64,000 nt of DNA from JBMFVE01 sp049966155 (GTDB lineage: Bacteria > Bacteroidota > Ignavibacteria > Kryptoniales > JAKASW01): assembly GCA_049966155.1 (NCBI GenBank), contig JBMFVE010000001.1, positions 124,001-188,000 of the forward strand, read 5' to 3'. The notes beneath the pieces were generated by a model that saw only the letters and a list, made by a program, of their open reading frames with translations, ran no database searches and was not told the origin of the DNA. The translations under genes were made by a program, and so were the position numbers. Position 1 is the stretch's first letter; each line of letters starts with the position of its first letter. Shown piece after piece: positions 1 to 8,499 of this stretch.

Positions 1-674
1 AATGATAGGTAAACGTTTGTGGACAATGCACTTATCACTTCCTCAATCCAATTTTTTGAGTAATTCCCGTTTTTCACTTCATAAGCATAGAAGGTTTTGA
101 TCCCCTTTATTTTTATGAACTCTGCCTCTTCCTTGCTTTGTGCACGAATTCCCAGTTGCGTGATGTCAGTTGTAAACTCAGCGACTCTTGCAAAAACACT
201 TGCGTGTGAAAACCGATTCCCCAGATAAGAATCGCGCATATCAGAATGTGCATCAAGATGCAAAATGCTCAATCCACCTGATAAATTTTTGTAATTATCA
301 TGATGAGCCTTTATTGGCCCAAGTGAAATTGAATGCTCCCCACCAAGAGTAACGACAAACTTATCGTCTTTAATAAGACGATCTACAAGGTTGTAAGATA
401 TGTCCCGAATTGCCGGGCCGTCCATCCCACTGACATCCATTGGCTCAAGCGTGGCAATTCCAGCCTCAAAGCATAGCTCACGATTGAACTCTTCGTCATA
501 AAACTCAACTTGCTGTGAAGCTTTTATGATTTCCTGAGGACCCCTGGCAGCACCGCTCATGTAACTTACAGTTCCTTCATAGGGAATTGACACGATTACT
601 ATTTCCGACTTGTCAATACTTGAATAAATTTCATCCAGTCCCAGAAAATTTTTCTCCGCTGGAAGCGTCCTCAA
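1..674 (-). CDS. speB: Agmatinase / arginase-family ureohydrolase (partial)
   Basis: Ureohydrolase that most likely splits agmatine into putrescine and urea in the cytoplasm. The reading frame stays open to the window edge, so the C-terminus is missing (224 codons visible). The start is TTG at 674, nine bases after a GGAG ribosome binding site; an in-frame TTG at 680 lies too close to that site. Visible family signatures are IPYEGTVSY near the N-terminus, GGEHSIS, and the binuclear-manganese motif HLDAHSDMRD followed by SHASV. The IPYEGTVSY stretch resembles agmatinases more than arginases, but formiminoglutamase or guanidinobutyrase activity cannot be excluded. It lies downstream of ysxC on the same strand but has its own good promoter at 708-736, so it is probably transcribed separately from the ribosomal genes. 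Confidence 0.88.
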   Translation of the reverse strand, partial: MRTLPAEKNFLGLDEIYSSIDKSEIVIVSIPYEGTVSYMSGAARGPQEIIKASQQVEFYDEEFNRELCFEAGIATLEPMDVSGMDGPAIRDISYNLVDRLIKDDKFVVTLGGEHSISLGPIKAHHDNYKNLSGGLSILHLDAHSDMRDSYLGNRFSHASVFARVAEFTTDITQLGIRAQSKEEAEFIKIKGIKTFYAYEVKNGNYSKNWIEEVISALSTNVYLS

Positions 675-1045
675 ATCCAATTTCTCCTCTCTCTTCTGTG
701 TAGTTTAAATATACTTTTGGACTGAAAGTTATTCAAGAAACACTTCATGTTAGCCCCTATGGCTTACATTCTTTACCAGAGTGTAACACTGTTTTTGCAC
801 CCCACGCTAATTGCTGCGCCCTATTCTCAAATTTGTTAATTAAACCAGGACATGGAACCGTTCAACCTCTTTGTAATCGAAAGCATGTATGGCTATACGA
901 CTAATTCCATGTCAAAGGCATTTATCGATCGAGTTCCTCCAGCATAAATAACATTTTGAGAACCGACGCTTGCCTGTATTGATGAAAGCAAAAGGGAAAA
1001 TTCAAACTTAAACGGGTAACCTTGAGAAATAAGTTGCCCGCTTTG
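675..1045. other. Intergenic region between speB and ysxC
   Basis: 371 bases without a convincing gene. It holds the speB promoter (708-736) and an imperfect inverted repeat at 748-768 (arms TGTTAGCC and GGCTTACA, one mismatch) without a T-run, which could be a weak end point for transcripts leaving ysxC. A frame continuing past the ysxC stop to 893 has no coding signature that I can recognise. Confidence 0.5.
708..736 (-). promoter_or_regulatory. Promoter of speB
   Basis: On the minus strand: -35 box TTGAAT (731-736), 17-bp spacer, -10 box TATATT (708-713), about 34 bases before the TTG start of speB. The same box pair and spacing recurs at several other intergenic sites in this window, which strengthens the call. 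Confidence 0.6.
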
Positions 1046-1642
1046 TCAATCCTTACTCTGGGTAAAATCCTCTATAAGTTTTAACAGCTCAGGCCTTCCC
1101 TGACCAGTTATTGCTGAAAAGGGCAAGAAACCCTGACAATATTTGAGATTTGGGAGCTGCACTTTTGCACGCGCAGTATGCGCGTTCATTTTATTCTGAG
1201 ATAGTTTATCAGCTTTTGTCATTACTATTACATAAGGAATCTTGTAAAATTCCAACCATCCTACCATTATCTTGTCTAACTCCATTGGCTCGTGGCGGGA
1301 ATCCAGTATCTGGACAACAAGCTTTAATTGTTTTCTATCTGAAAGATATGTCTCAATTAGCTTTGCCCAGCTGGATTTCATATGTTCAGGTGCAATGGCA
1401 TATCCATAGCCCGGCAGGTCCACAAAAAATAAGGAATCATTTATGAGAAAAAAGTTTAGTGAACGGGTTTTCCCGGGTGTTGAACTCGCCTGCGCAAGAT
1501 TTTTCTTGTTGCAGAGCTTATTAATCAGTGATGATTTGCCGACATTTGACCTGCCAATGAATGCAACCTCCGGCAGGTCGGTATCGGGAACCTGAGAGTA
1601 GTCTACGGCACTGGTGACAAACTTCGCTGTTTCAATCTTCAT
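1046..1642 (-). CDS. ysxC: Ribosome-biogenesis GTPase YsxC/EngB
   Basis: Small GTPase of the TrmE-Era-EngA-YihA superfamily that helps late assembly of the large ribosomal subunit. The 198-aa length is normal. Nucleotide-binding motifs are visible in order: G1 GRSNVGKSSL (about residues 30-39), G2 threonine in SSTPGKTRSL, G3 DLPGYG (about 75-80) and G4 TKAD (about 141-144). It is the last gene of the unbroken minus-strand run that starts at the tRNA cluster, 150 bases downstream of rplQ, a fitting position for a ribosome-assembly factor. The gap before it could hold a promoter, but I found no clear box pair there. Confidence 0.95.
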   Translation of the reverse strand: MKIETAKFVTSAVDYSQVPDTDLPEVAFIGRSNVGKSSLINKLCNKKNLAQASSTPGKTRSLNFFLINDSLFFVDLPGYGYAIAPEHMKSSWAKLIETYLSDRKQLKLVVQILDSRHEPMELDKIMVGWLEFYKIPYVIVMTKADKLSQNKMNAHTARAKVQLPNLKYCQGFLPFSAITGQGRPELLKLIEDFTQSKD

Positions 1643-1792
1643 TCAGCCAATTCCCAATCCTTTCTAACATAGGATAAGAGTGAGAATAAATGTGCATGAA
1701 TGTTTCATCTGACACCTATACCTCACATAGCACCGCCTTTCATGGGGGACACCCTTCCACAAATGCGATGTGTAAAGGTTGGCCGCAAACCA

Positions 1793-2257
1793 TTAGTGCT
1801 GAGGCTGTTCAGCTTGAGCAGCAGCTTCTTTTTGTTCCTGAGGAGCCGATTCTTTTTCCGGTTTGGCAGCTTTTCGCCTTTTTTCAGCCTCGTCTGCTGC
1901 GTTAAAATCGACAAGCTCTATAATTGCGACCTCCCCACCATCACCGTGTCTCTGACCCAACTTGATGACTCTTGTGTAGCCACCCGGTCTATCCTGAACT
2001 TTTGGCACAATGTCTGAGAAAAGAATTTTTACAGCCTCTTTGTTCTTTATAAATTTTGCAACGAGCCTTCTAGCCGAAACGGAGCCTGTCTTCGCCTTTG
2101 TTATTAATGGCTCGATAAATGTTCGAGCTTCCTTTGCCTTCGCCAGTGTTGTTTTAACCTGCTTGTTTATAATCAAACCGGTTGCGAGGGATTCCAGGAG
2201 TGCTTTGCGATGACTCGCAGTCCTTTTAAGTTTTCTTCCTGCTCTCAGATGTCTCAT
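1793..2257 (-). CDS. rplQ: 50S ribosomal protein L17
   Basis: L17 of the large subunit, near the peptide exit tunnel. The ATG at 2257 (MRHLRAGRKL) is preceded by GGAG with a six-base spacer; an in-frame upstream TTG at 2269 lies at the rpoA junction and is not needed. The conserved L17 body (HRKALLESL, then RPGGYTRVIKLG and IIELVDF) ends near residue 122. It is followed by a charged, low-complexity tail of about 32 residues rich in Glu, Lys, Ala and Gln, which makes the protein (154 aa) longer than typical L17 (about 115-130 aa). Last gene of the alpha operon, 12 bases after rpoA. Confidence 0.96.
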   Translation of the reverse strand: MRHLRAGRKLKRTASHRKALLESLATGLIINKQVKTTLAKAKEARTFIEPLITKAKTGSVSARRLVAKFIKNKEAVKILFSDIVPKVQDRPGGYTRVIKLGQRHGDGGEVAIIELVDFNAADEAEKRRKAAKPEKESAPQEQKEAAAQAEQPQH

Positions 2258-2269
2258 TTCAAACTCCAA

Positions 2270-3259
2270 TTACTCATTTTCATCCTTTAGATATTTCGAA
2301 ACGTCCATTCCAAAGTTAAGGCCCATACTCCCTATCTTTTCCGCCAGTTCAGCAAGTGATTTTCTACCAAAATTTCTGAACTTTAGAAGCTCTGCTTCAT
2401 CCTTGCTAACAAGCTCTGACAGCGTATGAATATTAGCCGCCTTCAGGCAATTATGTGCCCGAACTGACAGTTCAAGGTCATCTACGGACATTAAAAGAAG
2501 TTTTCTTATGCGTGCTGCTTCTTCCTCTTTTGCGTAGTTTTCTTCCGCAGGTTCCTGATGTATCCCTAATTTCAAAAATAGCTGGATGTGATCTTCGAGA
2601 ATCTTTGCTGCGGTTGTAAGAGCGTCTTCCGGTGTAATCGATCCGTCCGTTTCAACTTCAAGTGTCAGACGTTCCAGTGTGGTCTTCTCACCAACACCCG
2701 TTGGTTGAACAAAGAAACGAACATTCTTAACAGGAGAAAATAATGCATCTATCGAAATAAGATCATCGGGCCCTTCCTGTGTTTTGTGCTCCTCTGCAGG
2801 TTCATATCCCTTTCCGCGAGCTATACGCAACTCTACTTCTATTTCCCGACTGTCGCTGATTGTAGCTATATGGTGCTCCGGATTCAAAACCTCAACCTGC
2901 GGGACCTGCCGCTGAATTTCTCCTGCGGTGAATTCCATAGGGCCATTTAATTTGACCGTTATTTTATTCAATTTCTTGTCTATTACTTTTAAACGGACAC
3001 CCTTTAAATTTAAAGTAAAATCAACAAGATCTTCGGTCATACCTTTGATTGTAGAGAATTCGTGTAAGGCTCCTGGAATCCTGAAATGAGTGAATGCCCA
3101 ACCCGGAATTGACGACATTAGTATTCGACGGAATGAATTCCCCAATGTTGTTGCGTACCCCCTTTCCAGGGGTTCAACAATAAAACGTCCGAAATTTGTG
3201 CTATAACTTGACTCATCCAAAATTACTGCTTCTGGCATTTGCAACTTCACGGCGCTCAT
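2270..3259 (-). CDS. rpoA: RNA polymerase alpha subunit
   Basis: Alpha subunit; the dimer scaffolds core polymerase assembly and its C-terminal domain contacts UP elements and activators. 329 aa, normal length. The N-terminal domain includes EPLERGYATTLGNSLRRILMSS-like sequence (here with NSFRRILMSS, about residues 30-50), and the two-domain linker is near residue 240. The C-terminal domain (about 255-320) has the family pattern LELSVRAHNCLKAANI and LLKFRNFGRKSLAEL. It sits in the classic alpha operon between rpsD and rplQ. The 59-base gap before it is one of the wider ones in the run. Confidence 0.98.
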   Translation of the reverse strand: MSAVKLQMPEAVILDESSYSTNFGRFIVEPLERGYATTLGNSFRRILMSSIPGWAFTHFRIPGALHEFSTIKGMTEDLVDFTLNLKGVRLKVIDKKLNKITVKLNGPMEFTAGEIQRQVPQVEVLNPEHHIATISDSREIEVELRIARGKGYEPAEEHKTQEGPDDLISIDALFSPVKNVRFFVQPTGVGEKTTLERLTLEVETDGSITPEDALTTAAKILEDHIQLFLKLGIHQEPAEENYAKEEEAARIRKLLLMSVDDLELSVRAHNCLKAANIHTLSELVSKDEAELLKFRNFGRKSLAELAEKIGSMGLNFGMDVSKYLKDENE

Positions 3260-3318
3260 TAGATTTTCACCTCAATTATATTTTCATATTTTTCGGAAGA
3301 ACGATAAGCTCACAGCTT

Positions 3319-3951
3319 TTATTTTGAATACAACTCTACTATGAGCTGTTCGTTTACATCGGGCAAAGGTATATCTGCCCTTTCAGGCACATTTAGGAAT
3401 GTCCCTGCAAGCTGTGCTTTGTCGAGCTGCAGATAAGGAGGCAGCATTTCATCTTTAATACGCTTCAACGAAGAGTGAATAACATCAAGCTGATTACTCC
3501 CTTCTGCTACTTTAATAACATCGCCAGCCTTCACAAGGTAAGACGGGATGTTTACTGAAACTCCATTTACAAGGAAATGTTTATGCAGAACAAGTTGCCT
3601 TGCAGCCTTCCTTGATGGTGCAAAACCCAATCTGTACAAGACATTATCTAACCGTCGCTCCAGCAGCTTAAGGAGATTTTCACCGGTTCTGCCTTTCTGG
3701 CGAGTCGCTGCTTCAAAATATCTTCTGAACTGTTGCTCGACAACACCGTATATCCTTTTTACCTTTTGCTTCTCGCGCAGCTGTATCCCATAATCACTGA
3801 CCTTAGCTCTTCTCCGCAATCCATGCTCTCCAGGTGGATATGCTCTCTTTTCAAAAGGACATTTTTCAGTATAACATTTCATTCCTTTTAGAAAGAGTTT
3901 TTGCCTTTCACGTCTGCATAGCCTGCAGCTGGCGTCAGTGTATCTTCCCAT
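3319..3951 (-). CDS. rpsD: 30S ribosomal protein S4 (zinc-binding form)
   Basis: S4 starts assembly of the 16S rRNA 5' domain and is the translational repressor of the alpha operon in E. coli. 210 aa. The N-terminus keeps four cysteines (CRLC at 9-12, then C26 and C31), the zinc-binding C+ form of S4. The S4 RNA-binding domain (RRLDNVLYRLGFAPSRKAARQLV region) lies at about residues 98-160. ATG start at 3951. It is followed by rpoA after 59 bases. Confidence 0.97.
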   Translation of the reverse strand: MGRYTDASCRLCRRERQKLFLKGMKCYTEKCPFEKRAYPPGEHGLRRRAKVSDYGIQLREKQKVKRIYGVVEQQFRRYFEAATRQKGRTGENLLKLLERRLDNVLYRLGFAPSRKAARQLVLHKHFLVNGVSVNIPSYLVKAGDVIKVAEGSNQLDVIHSSLKRIKDEMLPPYLQLDKAQLAGTFLNVPERADIPLPDVNEQLIVELYSK

Positions 3952-3974
3952 TTATTTTTCCAACTCCTTATTTA

Positions 3975-4361
3975 TTATACCCTTCTTCGCTTGGGCGGCC
4001 TGCAGCCGTTGTGCGGAATGGGGGTAACATCACGAATGCTTGTAATTTCCAGACCCGCCGTTTGAAGAGATCGGATAGCTGCCTCACGGCCTGAACCCGG
4101 ACCTTTAACCAGTACTTCTATTTTCTTCATCCCAAGATTTGCAGCTTCTTTTGCTGCAGCCTCTGCTGCAACCTGCGCTGCAAACGGCGTGCTCTTACGG
4201 GAACCCTTAAATCCCATTTTACCGGCTGATGACCACGCTACAACATTACCATAAATATCGGTCAATGTTACAAATGTGTTGTTAAATGTAGCCTGTATAT
4301 GAGCGATGCCGTGGGCATCAACCTGAACCTTTTTCTTTTTCTTTCCTGCTGACGCTGCCAA
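3975..4361 (-). CDS. rpsK: 30S ribosomal protein S11
   Basis: S11 lies on the 30S platform and lines the mRNA exit path. 128 aa, normal length. The family core is intact: HIQATFNNTFVTLTD (about 21-35), GFKGSRKSTPFAAQ, GPGSGREAAIRSL and the basic tail NGCRPPKRRRV. The short N-terminal leader is lysine-rich. Position between rpsM (15-base gap) and rpsD (23-base gap) is the canonical alpha-operon order. Confidence 0.97.
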   Translation of the reverse strand: MAASAGKKKKKVQVDAHGIAHIQATFNNTFVTLTDIYGNVVAWSSAGKMGFKGSRKSTPFAAQVAAEAAAKEAANLGMKKIEVLVKGPGSGREAAIRSLQTAGLEITSIRDVTPIPHNGCRPPKRRRV

Positions 4362-4376
4362 TATAATCCTCCTGTT

Positions 4377-4760
4377 TTATTTCTTAGCCACTGCCTTTTT
4401 CTTACCTGCGACGGTGCGTCTCTTTCCTTTTCTTGTCCGCGCATTAGTTCGAGTTCGCTGTCCTCGCACAGGTAGTCCTTTCCGATGCCTGAGACCGCGA
4501 TAACTGCCAATATCCATTAATCGCTTTATATTCATCTGAACTTCGCTTCTCAGTGCGCCCTCCACCTTAAAGTCGGCTGTTATGATCTGCCTTATGCGAG
4601 CAATTTCTTCATCACTTAACTCACCTATCTTTTTCGCAGGATCTACGCCGGCCTTTTCAAGGATTTTCAAAGCACTGGTATGGCCAATTCCATATATATA
4701 TGTCAATCCATACTCAGCGCGCTTCCCTTTTGGTAAATCAACTCCAGCAATTCTTGCCAA
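4377..4760 (-). CDS. rpsM: 30S ribosomal protein S13
   Basis: S13 of the 30S head, contacting tRNAs and forming inter-subunit bridges. 127 aa. It starts with MARIAGVDLPKGKR, has the helix-two-turn-helix region GIGHTSALKILEKAGV, and the C-terminal RNA-binding tail GQRTRTNARTRKGKRRTV that reaches toward the P-site. First ribosomal gene after infA-rpmJ, 14 bases from rpmJ. Confidence 0.97.
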   Translation of the reverse strand: MARIAGVDLPKGKRAEYGLTYIYGIGHTSALKILEKAGVDPAKKIGELSDEEIARIRQIITADFKVEGALRSEVQMNIKRLMDIGSYRGLRHRKGLPVRGQRTRTNARTRKGKRRTVAGKKKAVAKK

Positions 4761-4774
4761 CTTTTTCTCCTTTG

Positions 4775-4891
4775 TTAACCCTGTCGTTGCTTGTGTTTAG
4801 GATTTTTCTTACAAATTACTCTAACGACGCCCTTACGCTTTATTATCTTGCAGCTGTCGCAGAGTTTTCTGACTGAAGCTCTAACTTTCAT
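4775..4891 (-). CDS. rpmJ: 50S ribosomal protein L36
   Basis: Very short gene, 38 codons plus stop. The translation begins MKVRASVRKLCDSCK and ends with KKNPKHKQRQG. Cys11, Cys14, Cys27 and His33 form the CCCH zinc site of the classical L36. It stabilises the sarcin-ricin and domain II/V contacts of 23S rRNA. Its place between infA (9 bases) and rpsM (14 bases) is the usual one in Gram-positive and Bacteroidota-type spc/alpha clusters. Confidence 0.95.
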   Translation of the reverse strand: MKVRASVRKLCDSCKIIKRKGVVRVICKKNPKHKQRQG

Positions 4892-4900
4892 GCTTTTTCC

Positions 4901-5119
4901 TCATTTATAACGATATATTATTCTCCCTTTGCTTAAATCGTAGGGAGATAACTCAACTGTAACCTTATCACCAACCAATATCTTTATGAAATTCATGCGC
5001 ATTTTACCTGATATATGTGCAAGCACTTCATGGCCATTGTCCAATCGCACGCGAAACGTTGCATTCGGCAACGTTTCCACAATTACACCGTCTACTTTTA
5101 TCTGTCCTTCCTTAGCCAT
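4901..5119 (-). CDS. infA: Translation initiation factor IF-1
   Basis: IF-1 binds the A-site of the 30S subunit during initiation. 72 aa, a single OB-fold S1-like domain. Conserved stretches are VETLPNATFRVRLDNGH, ISGKMRMNFIKIL and SPYDLSKGRIIYRYK. ATG start at 5119, overlapping the end of map by eight bases, which suggests translational coupling. Confidence 0.98.
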   Translation of the reverse strand: MAKEGQIKVDGVIVETLPNATFRVRLDNGHEVLAHISGKMRMNFIKILVGDKVTVELSPYDLSKGRIIYRYK

Positions 5120-5879
5120 TTGATAATGTCAATATTTCTGGTTCGCTTTCAGTGACAACAATTGTATGTTCAAAATGCGCTGAGGGACTCCCATCAGAAG
5201 TGTAGACTGTCCAGCCGTCCCTCGATACGAAAACCTTATAACTTCCGGCATTGACCATTGGTTCAATTGCCAGCGTCATTCCTGCTCTTAAAATTGGCCC
5301 TCTCCCATATTTACCAAAATTTGGAACTGGAGGGTCCTCGTGAAGTTTTGTTCCGATTCCATGTCCAACCAAATCCCTTACAACTGAAAAACCGTTGGAT
5401 TCAACCAGCGTTTGTATGGCAGCAGAAATATCTTCAAGATGATTTCCTGCTCTCGCTTGCTCAATTCCAGCATTCAATGCTTCTTCAGTTACCTTCATCA
5501 GCTTAATCTTTTCTTCCGATACCATACCGACTCCATACGTTCGTGCAGCATCTGCATAGTAACCATTTTTAACTGCACCGACATCAATGGATATTATCTG
5601 GCCGTCTTCAATCTTCTTTGATCCTGGAATCCCGTGAACAACCTGGTCATCAATAGATACACAAATGGTAGCGGGGAAAAGATTCCTTTTATCAAATCCA
5701 TAGCCTTTAAAAGCCGGCTTTGCGCCTTGAGAAAGAACATACTCTTCTGCAATTTGGTCAAGCTCCTTTGTGGTTGTACCTGGTTTAATGTATGGCTTTA
5801 CAGCATCAAATATCCCTGCAACCACTCTTCCCGCTTCGCGCATTAATTCTATCTCGCGGGCCGTCTTAACCTTAATCAT
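5112..5879 (-). CDS. map: Methionine aminopeptidase type I
   Basis: Removes N-terminal methionine from nascent proteins. 255 aa, the short type Ia/b bacterial form without an N-terminal extension. The five metal ligands are visible in their motifs: two Asp in SIDVGAVKNGYYADAAR (about 97-108), His in GHGIGTKLHE (about 170), Glu in AIEPM and Glu in FEHTIVV. Seven bases after secY and overlapping infA by eight. adk, which often separates secY and map, is absent here. Confidence 0.97.
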   Translation of the reverse strand: MIKVKTAREIELMREAGRVVAGIFDAVKPYIKPGTTTKELDQIAEEYVLSQGAKPAFKGYGFDKRNLFPATICVSIDDQVVHGIPGSKKIEDGQIISIDVGAVKNGYYADAARTYGVGMVSEEKIKLMKVTEEALNAGIEQARAGNHLEDISAAIQTLVESNGFSVVRDLVGHGIGTKLHEDPPVPNFGKYGRGPILRAGMTLAIEPMVNAGSYKVFVSRDGWTVYTSDGSPSAHFEHTIVVTESEPEILTLSNG

Positions 5880-5886
5880 TTTATAA

Positions 5887-7230
5887 TCAAGAATACCGTC
5901 GACTTTTCAATCGACCGGTCTTCATAAACCCATCGTAATGCCTCATCACAAGTTGGGATTCAATTTGCTGTAATGTTTCTAAAACCACACCAACTATAAT
6001 CAGCAAACTTGTCCCACCAAAAAACGATGCAAAACTTGAACTAATTCCAAACCGTACCATAAAGGCAGGGAGTATAGCAATTATAGCAAGAAATATCGAC
6101 CCTGGAAGTGTGATCTTCGTTAGAATATTATCGATGAAATCCGCCGTATGCTGGCCAGGTCTTATACCGGGTATAAAACCTCCCTGCTTCTTCATATTAT
6201 CAGCCACGTCTTTTGGATTGAAAGCTATGGCTGTATAAAAATATGTGAAAAACACAATCATTATTGCGTAAAAAAAGGAATAGACAAAAGAAGTGTAGGA
6301 AAAATAGCTCGCTATACTTTGCATAAATTCGTTTTCTGGAAAAAATGTCAAAATTGTCTGAGGAACAAACATTATTGACTGAGCAAAAATTATAGGCATT
6401 ACACCGGCAGTATTAACCCGAATTGGAATGTACTGAGTCACACCGCCGTAAACCTTTCTCCCTACAACACGCTTGGCATATTGAACCGGCACACGCCTTG
6501 TTCCCTGTGTAACAAGGACAACCGCTGCAACAATTAGTACCATAAATGCAATAATCACCAGCTCCGTTACAAATCCCCTGGTACCTGAACTGACAAGCTG
6601 ATACTCATCCAGTACAGCGTTTGGAAATCTCGCAATGATACCAATTGTAATTATCAACGAAATCCCATTTCCGATCCCTTTTTCAGTGATTTGTTCACCA
6701 AGCCACATGAGGAAAATTGTACCCGCTGTCAATACAATTACTGTTGTAATTGTAAATCCGAGGCCGCGAACCGCATCGGGGACAACAGGAAGGCCACCGG
6801 GTGTCGTCATACTTTGCAGCCTTACGCTGACTCCCCACCCCTGCAGGGCAGACACAAGAACAGTGCCATAGCGAGTAAGCTGTGTGATCTTCTTCCTCCC
6901 CTCCTCACCCTCTTTTTGAAGTTTTTGAAAGTAAGGAACAACTGCTCCAAGTAATTGAATTATGATCGATGCACTAATGTATGGCATAATTCCGAGCGCA
7001 AAGATTGCCGCAGCCTGAAACGCACCGCCAGCGAATAAATCATAAAGGCCAAATAATGTATTTTGAGCCTGCGTGCGCATAACCTCAGCAAGGAGAGAAG
7101 CATCGACACCTGGCAGCGTAATATGTGCGCCAACCCTGACAACAACGAGCAGGCCGGCGGTGTACATAATCCGACGCCTCAGTTCCTCAACTTTGAATAT
7201 GTTCCTCAGACTATCAGTTAGCCTTGACAT
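5887..7230 (-). CDS. secY: Preprotein translocase subunit SecY
   Basis: Channel subunit of the SecYEG translocon in the inner membrane. 447 aa with the usual ten hydrophobic segments. The N-terminus (LTDSLRNIFKVEELRRRI), the plug region following GVDASLL, the KKITQLTRYGTV cytoplasmic stretch and the C-terminal loop with FNPKDVADNMKKQGGFIPG and RPG are all typical. Gene order rplO-secY-map with spacings of 2 and 7 bases places it in the spc operon. secE lies elsewhere in this window beside nusG. Confidence 0.98.
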   Translation of the reverse strand: MSRLTDSLRNIFKVEELRRRIMYTAGLLVVVRVGAHITLPGVDASLLAEVMRTQAQNTLFGLYDLFAGGAFQAAAIFALGIMPYISASIIIQLLGAVVPYFQKLQKEGEEGRKKITQLTRYGTVLVSALQGWGVSVRLQSMTTPGGLPVVPDAVRGLGFTITTVIVLTAGTIFLMWLGEQITEKGIGNGISLIITIGIIARFPNAVLDEYQLVSSGTRGFVTELVIIAFMVLIVAAVVLVTQGTRRVPVQYAKRVVGRKVYGGVTQYIPIRVNTAGVMPIIFAQSIMFVPQTILTFFPENEFMQSIASYFSYTSFVYSFFYAIMIVFFTYFYTAIAFNPKDVADNMKKQGGFIPGIRPGQHTADFIDNILTKITLPGSIFLAIIAILPAFMVRFGISSSFASFFGGTSLLIIVGVVLETLQQIESQLVMRHYDGFMKTGRLKSRRYS

Positions 7231-7232
7231 CT

Positions 7233-7697
7233 TCAGCGCTCAATGATTTGTGTTGTTCCCCCGGCTGCAGTAATCTTCCTTACGGCAGACGAGCTAAACG
7301 CATTTGCTGAAACAGTTAATCTGGATTTTAATTCACCATCACCAAGTATTTTTACCGGTGACGATTTTTTTGAAATTGCGCCAGTCCTGTATAGCACCTC
7401 TGGTGTAACAACACCATCGGTGATCTTACCCTTCTCAACCAAATGCTCGAGGGTAGATAAGTTAACAACCTGATATTCAATGCGAAAAGGATTCTTGAAA
7501 CCAAACTTTGGTATACGACGATTTAGCGGCATCTGACCACCCTCAAACCATGGCCTGTAAACATCCCCAGATCGCGACTTCTGTCCTTTATGTCCTTTTG
7601 TCGCAGTCTTGCCATGGCCAGATCCGACTCCTCTTCCAATTCTTTTAACCTTCTTAATCGAGCCGGGAGCATATTTTAAATTTCCCAGAATATTCAT
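7233..7697 (-). CDS. rplO: 50S ribosomal protein L15
   Basis: Late-assembling large-subunit protein. 154 aa. The glycine- and arginine-rich N-terminal extension (RIGRGVGSGHGKTATKGHKG) that threads into 23S rRNA is at about residues 20-40, followed by FEGGQMPLNRRIPKFGF. The globular C-terminal half has SPVKILGDGEL and SANAFSSSA. Two bases before secY and eight after rpmD in transcription order. Confidence 0.97.
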   Translation of the reverse strand: MNILGNLKYAPGSIKKVKRIGRGVGSGHGKTATKGHKGQKSRSGDVYRPWFEGGQMPLNRRIPKFGFKNPFRIEYQVVNLSTLEHLVEKGKITDGVVTPEVLYRTGAISKKSSPVKILGDGELKSRLTVSANAFSSSAVRKITAAGGTTQIIER

Positions 7698-7705
7698 GTG
7701 AACTC

Positions 7706-7894
7706 CTAAACCTCTTCAACTTTTACAAGGTGTGATACTTTGGCTATCATTCCCCTAATTTGGGGTGTATCTTTTTTTATTACAGTCTTCCTTATTTTTC
7801 CCAATCCAAGCGCTTTAATAGTTCGCTTTTGATTCTCGGGCCTCTCTATGATACTTCTGACCTGTGTTATTTTTATTTTTTTTTCTTCAGCCAT
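7706..7894 (-). CDS. rpmD: 50S ribosomal protein L30
   Basis: Small large-subunit protein of 62 aa. The recognisable L30 core is KITQVRSIIERPENQKRTIK, then ALGLGKIRKTV and RGMIAKVSHLV. Sits between rpsE and rplO with seven- and eight-base gaps, the standard spc order. Confidence 0.95.
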   Translation of the reverse strand: MAEEKKIKITQVRSIIERPENQKRTIKALGLGKIRKTVIKKDTPQIRGMIAKVSHLVKVEEV

Positions 7895-7901
7895 CTTTCA
7901 C

Positions 7902-8483
7902 CTACACTGTTTGCTCATCAGAGGATGAAGATTTAAGTTCCACATTTACGGTATTTTTCTCACTGAACAACTCTCTTGTGCTCATGCCTCTACGATTTGC
8001 CATCGAATGCGCATCAATTAAACTCAAAAGCGCGCGCATTGTTGCCTTAACCACGTTGTGAGGATTTGAAGCGCCCATTGATTTAGTCAAAACATCCTGA
8101 ACTCCGGCGGATTCCAGTACAGCTCTCACACCACCCCCGGCAATCAGTCCTGTCCCTGGAGATGCGGGTTTTAAAAGAACTTTTGCCGCTCCGAATTTTC
8201 CTATAACGGGATGAGGAATTGTTCCTTTGTAAACGGGGACTCTGACCACATTCTTTTTAGCATCGTCCACACCTTTACTGATGGCATCATTAACTTCATT
8301 TGCTTTGCCAAGCCCAATTCCAACACTTCCTTTGCCATCTCCAACCACAACAATAGCATTAAAGCTAAACCGACGTCCTCCTTTTACAACTTTTGCTACT
8401 CTATTAATGTGTACAAGCTTCTCTTTCAGTTCTGTTTCGTCAGGTTTTACTCTAATTGCACTTTTAAGGTCTCTTAGTTTCAT
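7902..8483 (-). CDS. rpsE: 30S ribosomal protein S5
   Basis: S5 takes part in mRNA helicase action and decoding accuracy. 193 aa. The double-stranded RNA-binding N-domain has VAKVVKGGRRFSFNAIVVVG (about 30-50) and GLGKANEV; the C-domain has GTGLIAGGGVRAVLESAGV, KSMGASNPHNVVKA and a Ser-rich acidic tail. The loop residues where spectinomycin-resistance changes occur in E. coli (the VKGGRRFSF loop) look ordinary. Confidence 0.97.
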   Translation of the reverse strand: MKLRDLKSAIRVKPDETELKEKLVHINRVAKVVKGGRRFSFNAIVVVGDGKGSVGIGLGKANEVNDAISKGVDDAKKNVVRVPVYKGTIPHPVIGKFGAAKVLLKPASPGTGLIAGGGVRAVLESAGVQDVLTKSMGASNPHNVVKATMRALLSLIDAHSMANRRGMSTRELFSEKNTVNVELKSSSSDEQTV

Positions 8484-8499
8484 TTTTTACATACTCTGT

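Noticed and set aside
893..1045. Open frame continuing in phase beyond the ysxC TGA to a TAG at 893
   Set aside because: YsxC is already full length at the TGA, and the following 50 codons match nothing I recognise. There is no sign of stop readthrough.
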